Of a DNA stretch of 64,000 nt, positions 13,600 through 23,546 are shown in pieces (the stretch's first letter is position 1; each line of letters starts with the position of its first letter). The notes under the pieces are model-generated. The model was not told the origin of the DNA and ran no database searches. It worked only from the letters and a program-made list of their open reading frames with translations. This DNA is from Chenopodium formosanum. Its lineage: Eukaryota; Streptophyta; Magnoliopsida; Caryophyllales; Amaranthaceae. Made by a program: the position numbers and the translations under genes. The stretch covers positions 8,618,001 through 8,682,000 of the forward strand of contig CM044880.1 of assembly GCA_024500155.1 (NCBI GenBank), written 5' to 3'.

Positions 13600-14259
13600 A
13601 AAATGAGAATAGAAGGCATGGAATGATCAAAGGACAGGTCAAAGAGTGGGAAGTGGTCGGTCACATGAGAGGCAAAAGTGGGCCATCCTTTGTGTTAAGG
13701 AAAATTAAAATAATATATTATTATTTTTTTTATAATTAAAACATATGTAACAAATTAAAACATATGAAATTCTAATATATTAACTTATTATTATAATATA
13801 AAGTTTTAATTAGAATGCGTGGGGTACACATAATCAAGATCAAACGGCTAATATTCTTGTGATTAATTGGTGGAAGTTTGATTAGGACGAGTTTGATATG
13901 GTGGATGGAAACATAGCATGTGAGTTTTTGCCTTATTGTGGGAAGAAGTAGGGTATATCATACCACAAATCGTGGACATCCATCATGTATTCGTGTCAAT
14001 TGAATGATACATACTTATATCATGCATCTTTTTGTTGACACTTACTACTCCTGGACTCCGATCTGTTCCTAAATACTTACAACATTTGTGTCTACTGCAT
14101 ATAGTTTTATAATGTTTTGTCGATAGTTTGAAAATGAATTGAAAAAATATGCAAGTGGAGTTGATATGAAGGTGTTTTAAATTGTTTGTGGGAGAAAAAG
14201 AGAGAGGGACGAATAAAAAATAATTAGTACAAGTAAAATTTGTGAGAGAGTGATACTTT
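13600..14259. other. Upstream region of Aux/IAA, no gene seen
   Basis: AT-rich promoter-side DNA. No exon-like reading was found on either strand. GGTCGGTCACATG near 13656 is the only motif-like patch noted; I assign it no role. Confidence 0.4.
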
Positions 14260-14751
14260 GGCCTTGTTTGGTAAAGAGCTAGCTCCTAAGAGAGCTTTTA
14301 ACTTATATGTCGTTGAGCCTATTAGAGATTTGACCATAATGAAAAAGGCTAATTTGTGTGCTTGGTAACCTAGCTTTTGGGCTCAAAACGTGAGCCTTTT
14401 TTTAATTAGGTTATTAAATATTTCACATTTATTCAATGCAGTTAGGGCCTGTTTTCTTACGTTGAAATTCAGTTCAGTTTAGTTCAGTTCAGCTCCTAAT
14501 TTCCTTCTCTTATAAAATATTCATTTCAGTTCAGTTCAGTTCAGTTCAGCTCCTAATTTCCTTCTCTTATAAAATTAAATATTCATTTCAGTTCAGTTCA
14601 GTTCAGTTCAGGTCAGCTCAGTTCAGTTCAGTTCAGTTCAGCTCAATTCAGTCAATGAGAACAGACCCCTAGTCAAACTTGCTATTACAACTAGTTATTC
14701 AAAGCAGTTACATCAATCAGGTACTAGTTAAGCTAATTACCAAGCAAGACC
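14260..14751. mobile_element. MITE with GGCCTTGTTTGG ends, carrying a nested MITE
   Basis: The left end GGCCTTGTTTGGTAAAGAGC and right end TAATTACCAAGCAAGACC are inverted, flanked by TTT on each side. GGCCTTGTTTGG-type ends fit PIF/Harbinger or hAT MITEs. A TTCAG-core MITE (14445-14669) is inserted in it. Confidence 0.6.
14445..14669. mobile_element. PIF/Harbinger (Tourist)-type MITE with TTCAG-repeat core, copy 1
   Basis: Ends GGGCCTGTTTTCTTACGTTGA and TCAATGAGAACAGACCCC are inverted. The interior is nearly all (TTCAG)n with CTCCTAATTTCCTTCTCTTATAAAAT spacers. TTA precedes it; the right flank is TAG, so the 3-bp duplication is imperfect. Confidence 0.75.
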
Positions 14752-14754
14752 TTT

Positions 14755-16342
14755 TATACATAATGAATTAGTGTAAGTGAGATTGGTGAAGACATAAACA
14801 TTAAAAAATAGTAATCCCAAATCATATAAAAAGTGACAAAGTATTAAAAAATAGACAAATGTGACAAATATTGCGAATATTTAGGAACGGATGGCAGTGA
14901 TTAGGTTTGAATAAAGAGGTAATTATAAAAATGATAATAGTGAATTTCTAGTCTAAGTTTGAGTAACTTATGATTTGAACTTATTGTTATAGCGAAAGTT
15001 TAGTGGATAATTGACTTGGCTAACCTTATCTAGTAAACGTTTTTTAAACCGATAAAAACACCCTAATCACCAAGGGCAGCTAGTAGCTACCAAATACACA
15101 TCTAAAACTTACAATTCACTTAACTATGAGTCTATTAAATATATTATATTCAATGAACTCTGTAAAAGAAAGGTGCACCTTGTTAATATGAGCAGTACAT
15201 CAAACCATAGCAAAGCAAGTGTTTTAATTATTATAAGTTGTTCCAATAATCTTCTTTTCACACACGATTAACTATCATTATGTTATAAAAAACAGAAACA
15301 AAAACTCCAGTTGGAATTTGACATAGAGTATGATAGGTCAAAATAGGCCAATAGACAAAATGGTCCGCAGTAATAGACTAAACGTTTATAAATAGGCAAA
15401 AAGTCTTAATCCATATTCTCTGGATTAGACAATCTGGTCCTTCGAATGAACAGTCTCACGCACCCATAACGTGTGATTAGAATAGCCTCGTTTTAATTAA
15501 TCTAAGCATTTTGATTTGACTTGTTTTAGTATTAGTTGTTTTGATTATTATGAAAATAAAAACGCATTATCAATTCTCTAGATGTGTGTTTTATTGATAA
15601 TTATAGTAGACGTCATATGACTTATATTAATGAATAATGATAACTCTTCTTATTGTAATAACATACAACTATACAAGTAATAATAATGCCAGTATAGCTT
15701 GATTTGTTTAATTAATGAAAAAAGATATATACAGCCCTAAGTGCTGCATATAAGAAGCTAAAAATGGAAAGAATTGAGAATAAATAAATATTTATTACCC
15801 CAATTTACTCGTGAATTGCTGATAAATTCTCAACTTAATATTAAAAATGGAAGTATATTAAATGCTTATATGTGGCTCTTACCTTTCTTATATTTCCATA
15901 TTATAACGTGTGTAAATTAAGGTACGTAAATAACACAGGGTTTAAACTAATATGTCTACACATTTTTAGTGAACTAATAATGAATGTGAATACAAACTCA
16001 CAAAGATTACATTAATTATGTGTATTCTGAATTAGACTATTTTATGTAGGTAGATTATTGTCTTGGTAAGTTTGACCTTGAAAAAAAACACTCTTTAACA
16101 ACTATAGGTGCTTTACGTACTTCTTGTTAAAAAATATCATCACAAATGTTTCATCAAAATCTAATTACTGGTTTTTCTGTGTGTATTCCTACAGTTTGAA
16201 AAGCTTGGTGCTGCGTTGGATTCTAAATCGTGTTTTAATTTGTGGGTTAAGCACGGTAACATATTAAATCGTGTTTTAATCGTCTACAATATTATCGTAC
16301 ATAACATAATTAATCATCCCACAGCCTGCAAATTAATGTGAC
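14755..16342. other. AT-rich spacer, no gene seen
   Basis: Scanned on both strands; no exon, RNA gene or bounded element was recognised. Confidence 0.45.
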
Positions 16343-16345
16343 TAA

Positions 16346-16528
16346 GGGTATGTTCACATTTACTTAATTTCAGTTCAGTTCAATTCAGTTCAGTTCAATT
16401 CAGCTCCAATTAGTTCAGTTCAGTTCAGCTCTTAATTTTCCTCTCTCATAAAAATATTCAGTTCATTTCAGTTTAGTTCAGCTCCAATCAGTTCAGTTCA
16501 GCTCAGTTCAGTAAATGTGAACAGGCCC
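16346..16528. mobile_element. TTCAG-core Tourist MITE, copy 2
   Basis: TIRs GGGTATGTTCACATTTACTT and the inverse of CAGTAAATGTGAACAGGCCC. TAA target duplications lie at 16343-16345 and 16529-16531. Length 183 bp, with a pentanucleotide core. Confidence 0.88.
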
Positions 16529-16614
16529 TAATGGTTCAGACCATAAACCTAAAAATCATATTAACCTGTAATAAATGTTACTCCCTCTGTCCCATAATAC
16601 ATGAGACGTTGAAT

Positions 16615-16829
16615 TTATGGCTCAATTTACTTAATTTTGGTTCAGTTCAGTTCAGCTCTAATAAGTTCAGTACAGTTCAGCTTCAATAAGTTCAGTTCAG
16701 TTCAGCTTAGCTCTTAATTTTCCTCTCTCATAAAATATTCATTTGAGCTCAATTCAGTTCAGTTCAATTCCAATCAGTTCAGCTCCAATCAGTTCAGTTC
16801 AAATCAGTTCAGTAAATGTGAACAGGCCC
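16615..16829. mobile_element. TTCAG-core MITE, copy 3, left end decayed
   Basis: The right end AGTAAATGTGAACAGGCCC and the (TTCAG)n core match the family. The left terminus is reduced to GGCTCAATTTACTTAATTTTGG near 16620. Just upstream, CTCCCTCTGTCCCATAATA at about 16580 is a lone Stowaway-like end. Confidence 0.6.
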
Positions 16830-16853
16830 AAAATCATTATATTTATTACCATC

Positions 16854-16970
16854 ATTGTGAGAAAATTATCATTATTGTATTAAATAAATAAACATGTGCA
16901 TACATAGATTTCTTAATATATACGATTTGATATATTATATACAATGTGAGAAAATTATCATTATTGTATT
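16854..16970. repeat. 89-bp tandem duplication of the target DNA, split by a MULE
   Basis: GTGAGAAAATTATCATTATTGTATT starts at about 16857 and again at 16946. The rest of the second copy (AAATAAATAAACATGTGCATAC and onward) continues at 19033-19093, after the inserted element. So an 89-bp duplication existed before, or arose with, the insertion. Confidence 0.85.
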
Positions 16971-17204
16971 CGGCGCCTTTTTGGTGCAGCAGGCCACACC
17001 GTGTGGCCTGCTTCCAAGTCAGCAAAATAACAGAGAACGACGCGCGTATAACGGGATTAGGAAACAAGCGCTGGACAAAATGGCTCTACAAAACACGCGC
17101 AAATTTCTAAACCTTAAAACCCATAACAACTCATTTACGAGGAACGAATGTGAAAATTGAGCGAAACCTCACACAATTTTTCTTCCAGAAATTAAAGAAT
17201 AACA

Positions 17205-17363
17205 ATGGTAGAAGAATTCGAAAAATTACCTGATTCACAAGAATCATTAGAGATCGAACAAATAGAAGATTCTTTGATGAATCTTGGAATCCAAACCAGT
17301 AATCAGGTATTGAATCAGGAAGATGAAAACAGATACAATGAAATTGAAGAAATTAACAAGTAA
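17205..17363 (+). pseudogene. Short acidic frame at the MULE 5' side (52 aa)
   Basis: ATG at 17205 opens a 52-aa frame, MVEEFEKLPDSQ..., rich in E, Q and N, which ends at a TAA inside the first minisatellite unit. It reads like the acidic N-terminus of a longer protein cut by the repeat. I do not recognise the family with certainty. It may be the start of a captured or transposon gene. Confidence 0.35.
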
Positions 17364-18430
17364 CCCCTGTAAAATTAACATGTAACCCCTGTAAAACTAA
17401 TAACTAACCCCTGTAAAATTAACAAGTAACCCCTGTTAAACTAACAAGTAACCCTAACAAAAATTAACAAGTAACCCCTAAAGTAAACAAGTAACCATAA
17501 CAAAAATTAACAAGTAACCCCTAAAATAAACAAGTTACCCTAACAAAAATTAACAAGTAACCCCTATAAAATTAACAGGTAACCCTTATTAAACTAACAA
17601 GTAACCCCTAAAATAAACAAGTAACCCTAACAAAAATTAACAAGTAACCCCTAAAATAAACAAGTAACCCTAACAAAAATTAACAAGTAACCCCTATAAA
17701 ATTAACAAATAACCCCTAAAATAAACAAGTAACCCTAACAATAATTAACAAGTAACCCCTAAAATAAACAAGTAACCCTAACAAAAATTAACAAGTAACC
17801 CCTATAAAATTAACAAGTAACCCTAACAAAAATTAACAAGTAACCCATAAAATAAACAAGTAAACCTAACAATAATTAACAAGTAACCCCTAAAATAAAC
17901 AAGTAACCCAAACAAAAATTAACAAGTAGCCCCTATAAAATTAACAAGTAACCCTAACAAAAATTAACAAGTAACCCCTAACAAAAATTAACAAGTAACC
18001 CCTGTATAATTAACAAGTAACCCCTAAAATAAATAAGTAACCCTAACAAAAATTAACAAGTAACCCCGAAAATAAACAAGTAACCCTAACAAAAATTAAC
18101 AAGTAACCTCTGTTAAACTAACAAGTAACCACTAAAATAAACAAGTAACCCTAACAAAAATTAACAAGTAACTCCTAAAAATATCAAGTAACCCCTATAA
18201 AACTAACAAATAACACCTGAAATTTAACAAAAATTAACAAGTAACCCCTCTAACTTAACAACAAATTCTGTAAAACTAACAAGTAACTCCTAATAAACTA
18301 CGAGTAACAAGTAATAACCCCCTACAACTTTATAAATAACCCTTGTAAAATCAACAAGTAAGCCCTCCCTATAAAACCAACGAGTAACCCCTAAAACAAG
18401 TACACTGTAATTTTTAAAAGTAATCCCTAC
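17351..18430. repeat. Minisatellite of AATTAACAAGTAACCCCT units
   Basis: About 1.08 kb of tandem 14-19 bp variants of AACAAGTAACCCCT, alternating with AAAATTAACAAGTAACCCTAAC types. A higher-order pattern of about 50 bp is visible at 17600-17900. It decays toward 18250-18430. On the plus strand it carries CCCTAA- and ACCCCT-like motifs, but it is not a telomere repeat. Confidence 0.93.
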
Positions 18431-18439
18431 ATAATGAAA

Positions 18440-18640
18440 AAAGTAACTATTGTTGTATCTTCTACATTAGCAAGCTCTTCCAGCATCTTCTTAGCAGCCT
18501 CCATTTCATCTACCTTTTTTTTTCTTTTCATTCTCTAGTAATTCTTCATAAATTGCTTGATTTCTACTCACGAATTCTTTCACACCACCAAGAACAATCT
18601 CACGATACTTGTTCAAATTGCAGAGCATAGATGACAGAAA
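18440..18640 (-). pseudogene. Coiled-coil-like coding fragment with frameshift, inside the MULE
   Basis: The minus strand reads MLCNLNKYREIVLGGVKEFV and onward (rich in E and K) from about 18628. A run of A (T run at 18516-18524 on plus) shifts the frame; another frame then continues with MEAAKKMLEELANVEDTT. This looks like a broken helical coding segment. Its source gene is not recognised. Confidence 0.35.
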
Positions 18641-19093
18641 AATCAAAAAATTACTAAAATTAGGGTTTGATTTATATCAAAAGTAGGAGAGTTCGGCGTA
18701 TATGTCGATCCTTTCTTTCCCTTGGGGAAGATTATCTTGATTTTAGTCATTATCAACGAAAAGAACAATTTAGAGGAGAGAGAATTTGAGGAGAAGAATT
18801 TGAGGAGAGAGAAAATGGAAGAAAAATAGTTTGAGGAGAGAGAAAATGGAAACAGAGAAAATGAGAAAACTTTGGGAAAGAAGAACCTTTTGATGTAATA
18901 AAATGAAAAAAAAGACACTTTTTTTTTTAAAATTTAAAATAACGGACCCATTTGACATAACGGAGTCCGTTATATGAAACGGACTGGCCTCACCATGTGG
19001 CCAGCCACATATAAAAATTTGCCTATTGTATTAAATAAATAAACATGTGCATACATAGATTTCTTAATATATACGATTTGATATATTATATAC

Positions 19094-20135
19094 TCTTAAT
19101 TATACTGTATATAATAGTTATAAATTAAGTAATGGTTGTTCCTTATTAGTAGGAAGCCATGCATATATGAAATTTCTAGAATTTTTTCATTTAACAAACA
19201 ATATTGACATGGCCTGGTATACTAATCAATGAAATTAATCAAAACGGCAACAACTCCATAAAACAATATTGACATGAAACATATCTTAGCTAATAATTGA
19301 GATCACAGTATTTTAAAGTATATCATTTTATAACATAACACACAAAATGCACATGGATTCAATAAAAATTTTAATTAAAAACTACAATAAAAAATGAAAA
19401 AAAAAAAATTGTTTCAACTTCCAAAGCACAAATTTTATTCCTACATGTAAATCTTAGAACCGAAAAAATATATACGATCACAAAATTAAAATTATGTATA
19501 TGTAATCATATATACAAAAATCAAACTACTACTAGTATACATTAGCTTATTGTTTCTAGTTGAACGAACTACTTATTAAAGGTTATGGAATATAAATTAA
19601 ATGGACCGACATGGGAACATTTATAATTAAGCTTAAAATTTTTTGGTTCATTTTTATACTACAAATCGTATTAATTAGGTATATGAATTATAACTTTAGT
19701 GTATGATTTTCCTGGTTTTGCATGTGCAATCATAAGAAAATATCAGCCATTTGTATGATTTAAGTAGGTACGGAGTATATCATCTATTCATTTTGATCAT
19801 TGACTTAAAACCGTTAAAGCTGATTAGTTTGTTAATTAATTACTAATTAGTGAATCATTAATTAGTTACGACTTAAAAAAATATACATGTAACAACTTAT
19901 CTAAAGTTGTTGATTATTCATCTAGATAGTTATTGTGCCCTCGTAATACAATGGAACTGCATGTTGTGCTTTAACAAATTTTTTTTTTTATAAAAAAAAT
20001 TAATTTATTAGTCTTTGTATATTTATGTATTTCCCTAATTCTAATCTGTATGAATGTATAATTGAGCTATGCCCTTTTTTTTTCCTATTACATAAGTTTT
20101 TTTTTTTTTTACAACATACATATGCTTAAAGAGAA
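19094..20135. other. AT-rich spacer, no gene seen
   Basis: Very AT-rich, with A and T homopolymers. No exon, RNA or bounded element was recognised on either strand. Confidence 0.45.
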
Positions 20136-21100
20136 TCAATAACAATATACTAAAAGACACACCAGCAATGACACGTGTCATTTTCTGGTGTGTCCTTAGT
20201 ATAAATTTTTTTAAAAAATAAAGTTTTTTTAAAAATTGACAAAAAATATACGCAAAATATTTACTTTCAAAATTTAGGTAAAAAAATTCGTATAATAATA
20301 TATTTATAAACTTAAATATTTAACCATATCTTTGTATAAATAAATTCCTATATTAGTGATTTTTTTTTAATAAGAATTAGTGATTACTTTCTTCAAAAAA
20401 AAGAATTAGTGATTAGGGTTTTTCTAAGCTATGCCCCTAAGGTAGTCAAGTTTTTAAGGTGTACCCATGCTTTTTCAAATTTCTAAGTTGTGCCCCTCAA
20501 CTCACTACCATTAATGAATAGTACCCTCCTTGGGACTTCCATATCACCTATAGTTAACTATAAATTTAATAAAAAGATGATAAAAGGTAAGGAAATGATA
20601 CGAGAAAGAAATCTTAACCACAACGACCAGAATAATGAAGACTAAAGCCATGAAATCAAAGTCTCAATTAACTTTTAAATAACTAATAAGGGTACATTTT
20701 AGTATTGATAAGAAGTTGAAGGGCACGGCTTAAAAACTTGAAAAGGCATGGGTACAGCTTAGAAACTCAACTACCTTAGGGGTATAGCTTAGAAAAACCC
20801 TTAATTTTTAATGTATAAGGATTATTTATATATAGTTAAAAAAAAATCATGAATATATATTTTTGAATTTAATATAGTTGGTGAATGAAAAATTATCATA
20901 TTTGGAAAAAAAAAAATCCATCAAGGTTCAAAATAGAAGAAAGCAATATAATATGTATTCAAAAAAGATTTTAAAAAAAAAAAAAAAAAATTAAGTAACT
21001 CGATTTGAGATAAAACAAAATATATATATATATATATATATCAAATTGATACTCCTTGACAAAGGTTGAAAAATCGTGCATGGCACGCGATCTAACCTAG
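20136..21100 (+). mobile_element. Non-autonomous Helitron (965 bp)
   Basis: The 5' end is A|TCAATAACAATATACTAAAA, followed by a 40-bp palindrome around GACACGTGTC (20156-20195). The 3' end has a CGTGC-ATG-GCACG hairpin (about 21074-21087), 9 bp before terminal CTAG, followed by T. The A/T insertion context, 3' hairpin and CTAG are Helitron hallmarks. No Rep/helicase frame. A MITE (20416-20801) is nested inside, and an (AT)n run lies near 21020-21041. Confidence 0.7.
20416..20801. mobile_element. PIF/Harbinger-type MITE with long TIRs, nested in the Helitron
   Basis: TIRs of about 100 bp start GGGTTTTTCTAAGCTATGCC and end GGCATAGC-type, inverse GGTATAGCTTAGAAAAACCC. TTA duplications flank it at 20413-20415 and 20802-20804. 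Length 386 bp. A relative lies at 51294-51791. Confidence 0.82.
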
Positions 21101-21208
21101 TAAAAGGCAAAATTAGTGAATAGCTTAAACTTCTTTCCCTAGTTCATGGCCTACCCTAAAGAATAAGAGGAAGGATGATTAACATATACTTCGTAGTTTG
21201 GTAGACTT

Positions 21209-21381
21209 GGGCCCTAATCTTTAGAGCTGCTCTGCTCTGCTCTATCTTGCTCTGTTTTGCTCCGCTCCGCAGTGTGTGGAAGTCTAGTCTTGCTATGCTC
21301 TGCTCTGCTCTGCAGAAATCTGCTCTGCTCTGCGTGCTCGGCTTTGTCCTACTCTGTTCAGAAGGTCAAAAGAACAGGGCC
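21209..21381. mobile_element. MITE-like element with GCTCT pentanucleotide core
   Basis: Begins GGGCCCTAATCTTTAGAGC and ends GTCAAAAGAACAGGGCC followed by TTA. The interior is mostly (TGCTC)n. The layout copies the TTCAG-core family, but the core differs. The left flank lacks a clear 3-bp duplication. Confidence 0.5.
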
Positions 21382-22477
21382 TTAGTACTTTAGTAGACTA
21401 CTCCACTATTTGTTACTAATTAGTTTTAGAAGGGAACCATGCTTTAGTAGATTTGTATGCAATGTAGGTTTAAAAATTCTAAAGTAAAAGATATACATTA
21501 ACTAGTACTATCGCTTAATTAGGTCATTATTGTCTTGTATAGGGATATACATCACTTAATTTGGTATCATTTCAAAGTAACTATCAATCTACAATCATAT
21601 CTAATTGTATATTATAGCTACTTATACTATTGAGTTAACTAGGCTCCTAATCATGAACAGGAATATATTGTCATATATTGTTATATCAAACATTACATAA
21701 GCAATAATTAATCATATCCAAATTAGAATCTATAAGCCGATAACATCTAACCGATTGAAGGTATATGTTCATCGGAAACAATTAATTTGATTAAGCATCT
21801 ATTATATCTAATTACTAATTACTAATAAATTGACTACAAATAATGAAATTCCCATTTTAATTATGAAACGGAGTAATATTCTTGTAAAATGCCTCTTTCC
21901 TACCGAACATATGTTCCCGTTGAGTAGACATGGCATAGAAATTAGAAATACAAATAATTTGACCCTACAATATGGTTGCACGTGATATAACCCATGATTC
22001 TCCCCCCTTGGATTTATATTTTTGATCGGTTTTTTTTTTTTTTTTTTTTTTTTTTCTAATACAAAAAAATAAAATAACATACTTATAAATAAGTAATTAA
22101 TAAAAAAGACAACAATATGATGTATTGATGCCCCATAAGATTAAGAAGCATCCATATAGACCATATTAAGAACAATATGACAATAAAATCCCATGCATAA
22201 GATCTTGCTAGCCCTCTAAAATTTGTTTTGTTCCTTTATCTTCCTCTTTGTAATCACTAGGTCATTTTAAGTTTGTTAGTTTGGGGTTAAGTTAGAAGAC
22301 CCTACAATATATTTGGTCTGACCCAATATTAGTAATTGTGGCCGGTACTCACTGCTTGGCTAAGATATTAAAATTGTGGTTATGGTTGGTCGTATTTAGG
22401 TCTTGTTCTATTTAATTATATGATTTTCGCTTATATGTTTATTTGTTAAAGTTCAAATACGGGATAATAACTAAAAA
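21382..22477. other. AT-rich spacer, no gene seen
   Basis: No gene found. A 27-bp T run lies at 22029-22055. Confidence 0.45.
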
Positions 22478-23031
22478 TGTTAAATACAGGTCTAGGCTGC
22501 ATGCACCCGCGAACCAAGAGAGAGTCCACTTCACAAGTCCAAAGAAGGTTCCAGTCCAAAATCATATGACAACAAGAGGAGTAAGCCGGCACTAAGCCCC
22601 TTAGGCCTTAGCCTTATAAAGTGATAAAATCTCTCTTCTTCAATCAATGTGGGCTAAGAGTTTGTGACACTTACATGTGATGATACTTGAGACTTTAAGA
22701 GGCCTATTCTTCAACACTCCCCTTCACATGTAAGGTTCCTTTTTCACTTTGTCTCTTGTGATTTTTCGAGCTAGAGTGTTTTTTCACTCCCCCTCACATG
22801 GACCTACTCTTGGCCTAGTAAACTTTAGCCATTTAGGGTCCCACATTGTGGGTCTAGCTTTGATACCAGATTAAATATGGGTTTGGGTTGCACCCGCAAA
22901 CCAAATGAGGTTGTATTCCAAAACCATATAAGCAAATAACCCCTTAGCCTTATAAAGTGATTAACTCTCTCTTTTTCAACCAATGTGAGACACTTACATG
23001 TAGTGATATTTAAGAGGTCTATTCTTCAACA
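22478..23031 (-). mobile_element. Complete TRIM (miniature LTR retrotransposon), 554 bp
   Basis: Read on the minus strand, the element starts TGTTGAAGAATAGACC (23031) and ends TATTTAACA (22478). Its LTRs are 23031-22869 (163 bp, internally deleted) and 22716-22478 (239 bp). Directly inside the first LTR is TGGTATCAAAGC (22868-22857), a primer-binding site for initiator tRNA-Met. Just before the second LTR is a purine tract GTGAAGGGGAG (about 22717-22727). AAAAA flanks both sides (22473-22477, 23032-23036). The internal domain is only 152 bp with no genes, the definition of a TRIM. Confidence 0.85.
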
Positions 23032-23336
23032 AAAAAATAAATTCAAAAAGATATGTATATGAAAAATAAGTTCAGATAATATATAAAGGATACTCGTGAT
23101 CAATTTAAAATAAACTAAGTTTAGATAAGTGGTAAATCTGAAGTGGAATTTTATATTCAGAGTTTTATTTTTACTTATTTTGAGAAAATGTGTTCAAATA
23201 AGAACTAATTAATAAGTTGAAATAATTAAGATAAGATCTACTATAGGTTGATAAGATTTGCTAATTCAATTATTACCTAAGTAGGCCAGGTTCTAATAAG
23301 TTCATCATGTAAGTTCAGTCAAGTTCAGAATAGTAC

Positions 23337-23543
23337 GGGACTGTTCCCATTGACTGAACTGAGCTAAATTAAACTGAATTGAACTGAACTGAACTGAACT
23401 GAATTGAAATGAATATTTTATAAGAGAAGGAAATTAGGAGCTGAGCTGAACTGAACTGAACCGAGCTGAGCTGAATTGAACTAAACTAAACTAAACTAAA
23501 CTGAATTGAACTGAACTGAATTTCAACGTATGAGAACAGGCCC
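23337..23543. mobile_element. TTCAG-core Tourist MITE, copy 4 (reverse orientation)
   Basis: GGGACTGTTCCCATTGACTG to CAACGTATGAGAACAGGCCC, with TAC duplicated at 23334-23336 and 23544-23546. The core is (CTGAA)n, so it runs opposite to copies 1-3. Confidence 0.85.
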
Positions 23544-23546
23544 TAC

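Larger units (their letters stand above)
16971..19023. mobile_element. Mutator-like element (about 2.05 kb) filled by a minisatellite
   Basis: A perfect 9-bp duplication TATTGTATT flanks it (16962-16970 and 19024-19032). The ends GGCGCCTTTTTGGTGCAGCA and, inverted, GGCAAATTTTTATATGTGGC are imperfect TIRs of about 40 bp, both leading into a GGCCACA..GTG.GGCC hairpin. Inside are a short plus-strand frame (17205-17363), a minisatellite (17351-18430) and a minus-strand coding-like fragment (about 18440-18640). No transposase is seen, so it is non-autonomous. The 9-bp TSD points to the Mutator superfamily. Confidence 0.78.

Noticed and set aside
17351..18430. Interstitial telomere repeat
   Set aside because: Units contain CCCTAA by chance, but the period is 14-19 bp, not the plant 7-bp TTTAGGG.
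18643..18958. Phe/Ser-rich minus-strand frames
   Set aside because: They come from a GA/CT-rich repeat at the MULE right side; composition is not protein-like.
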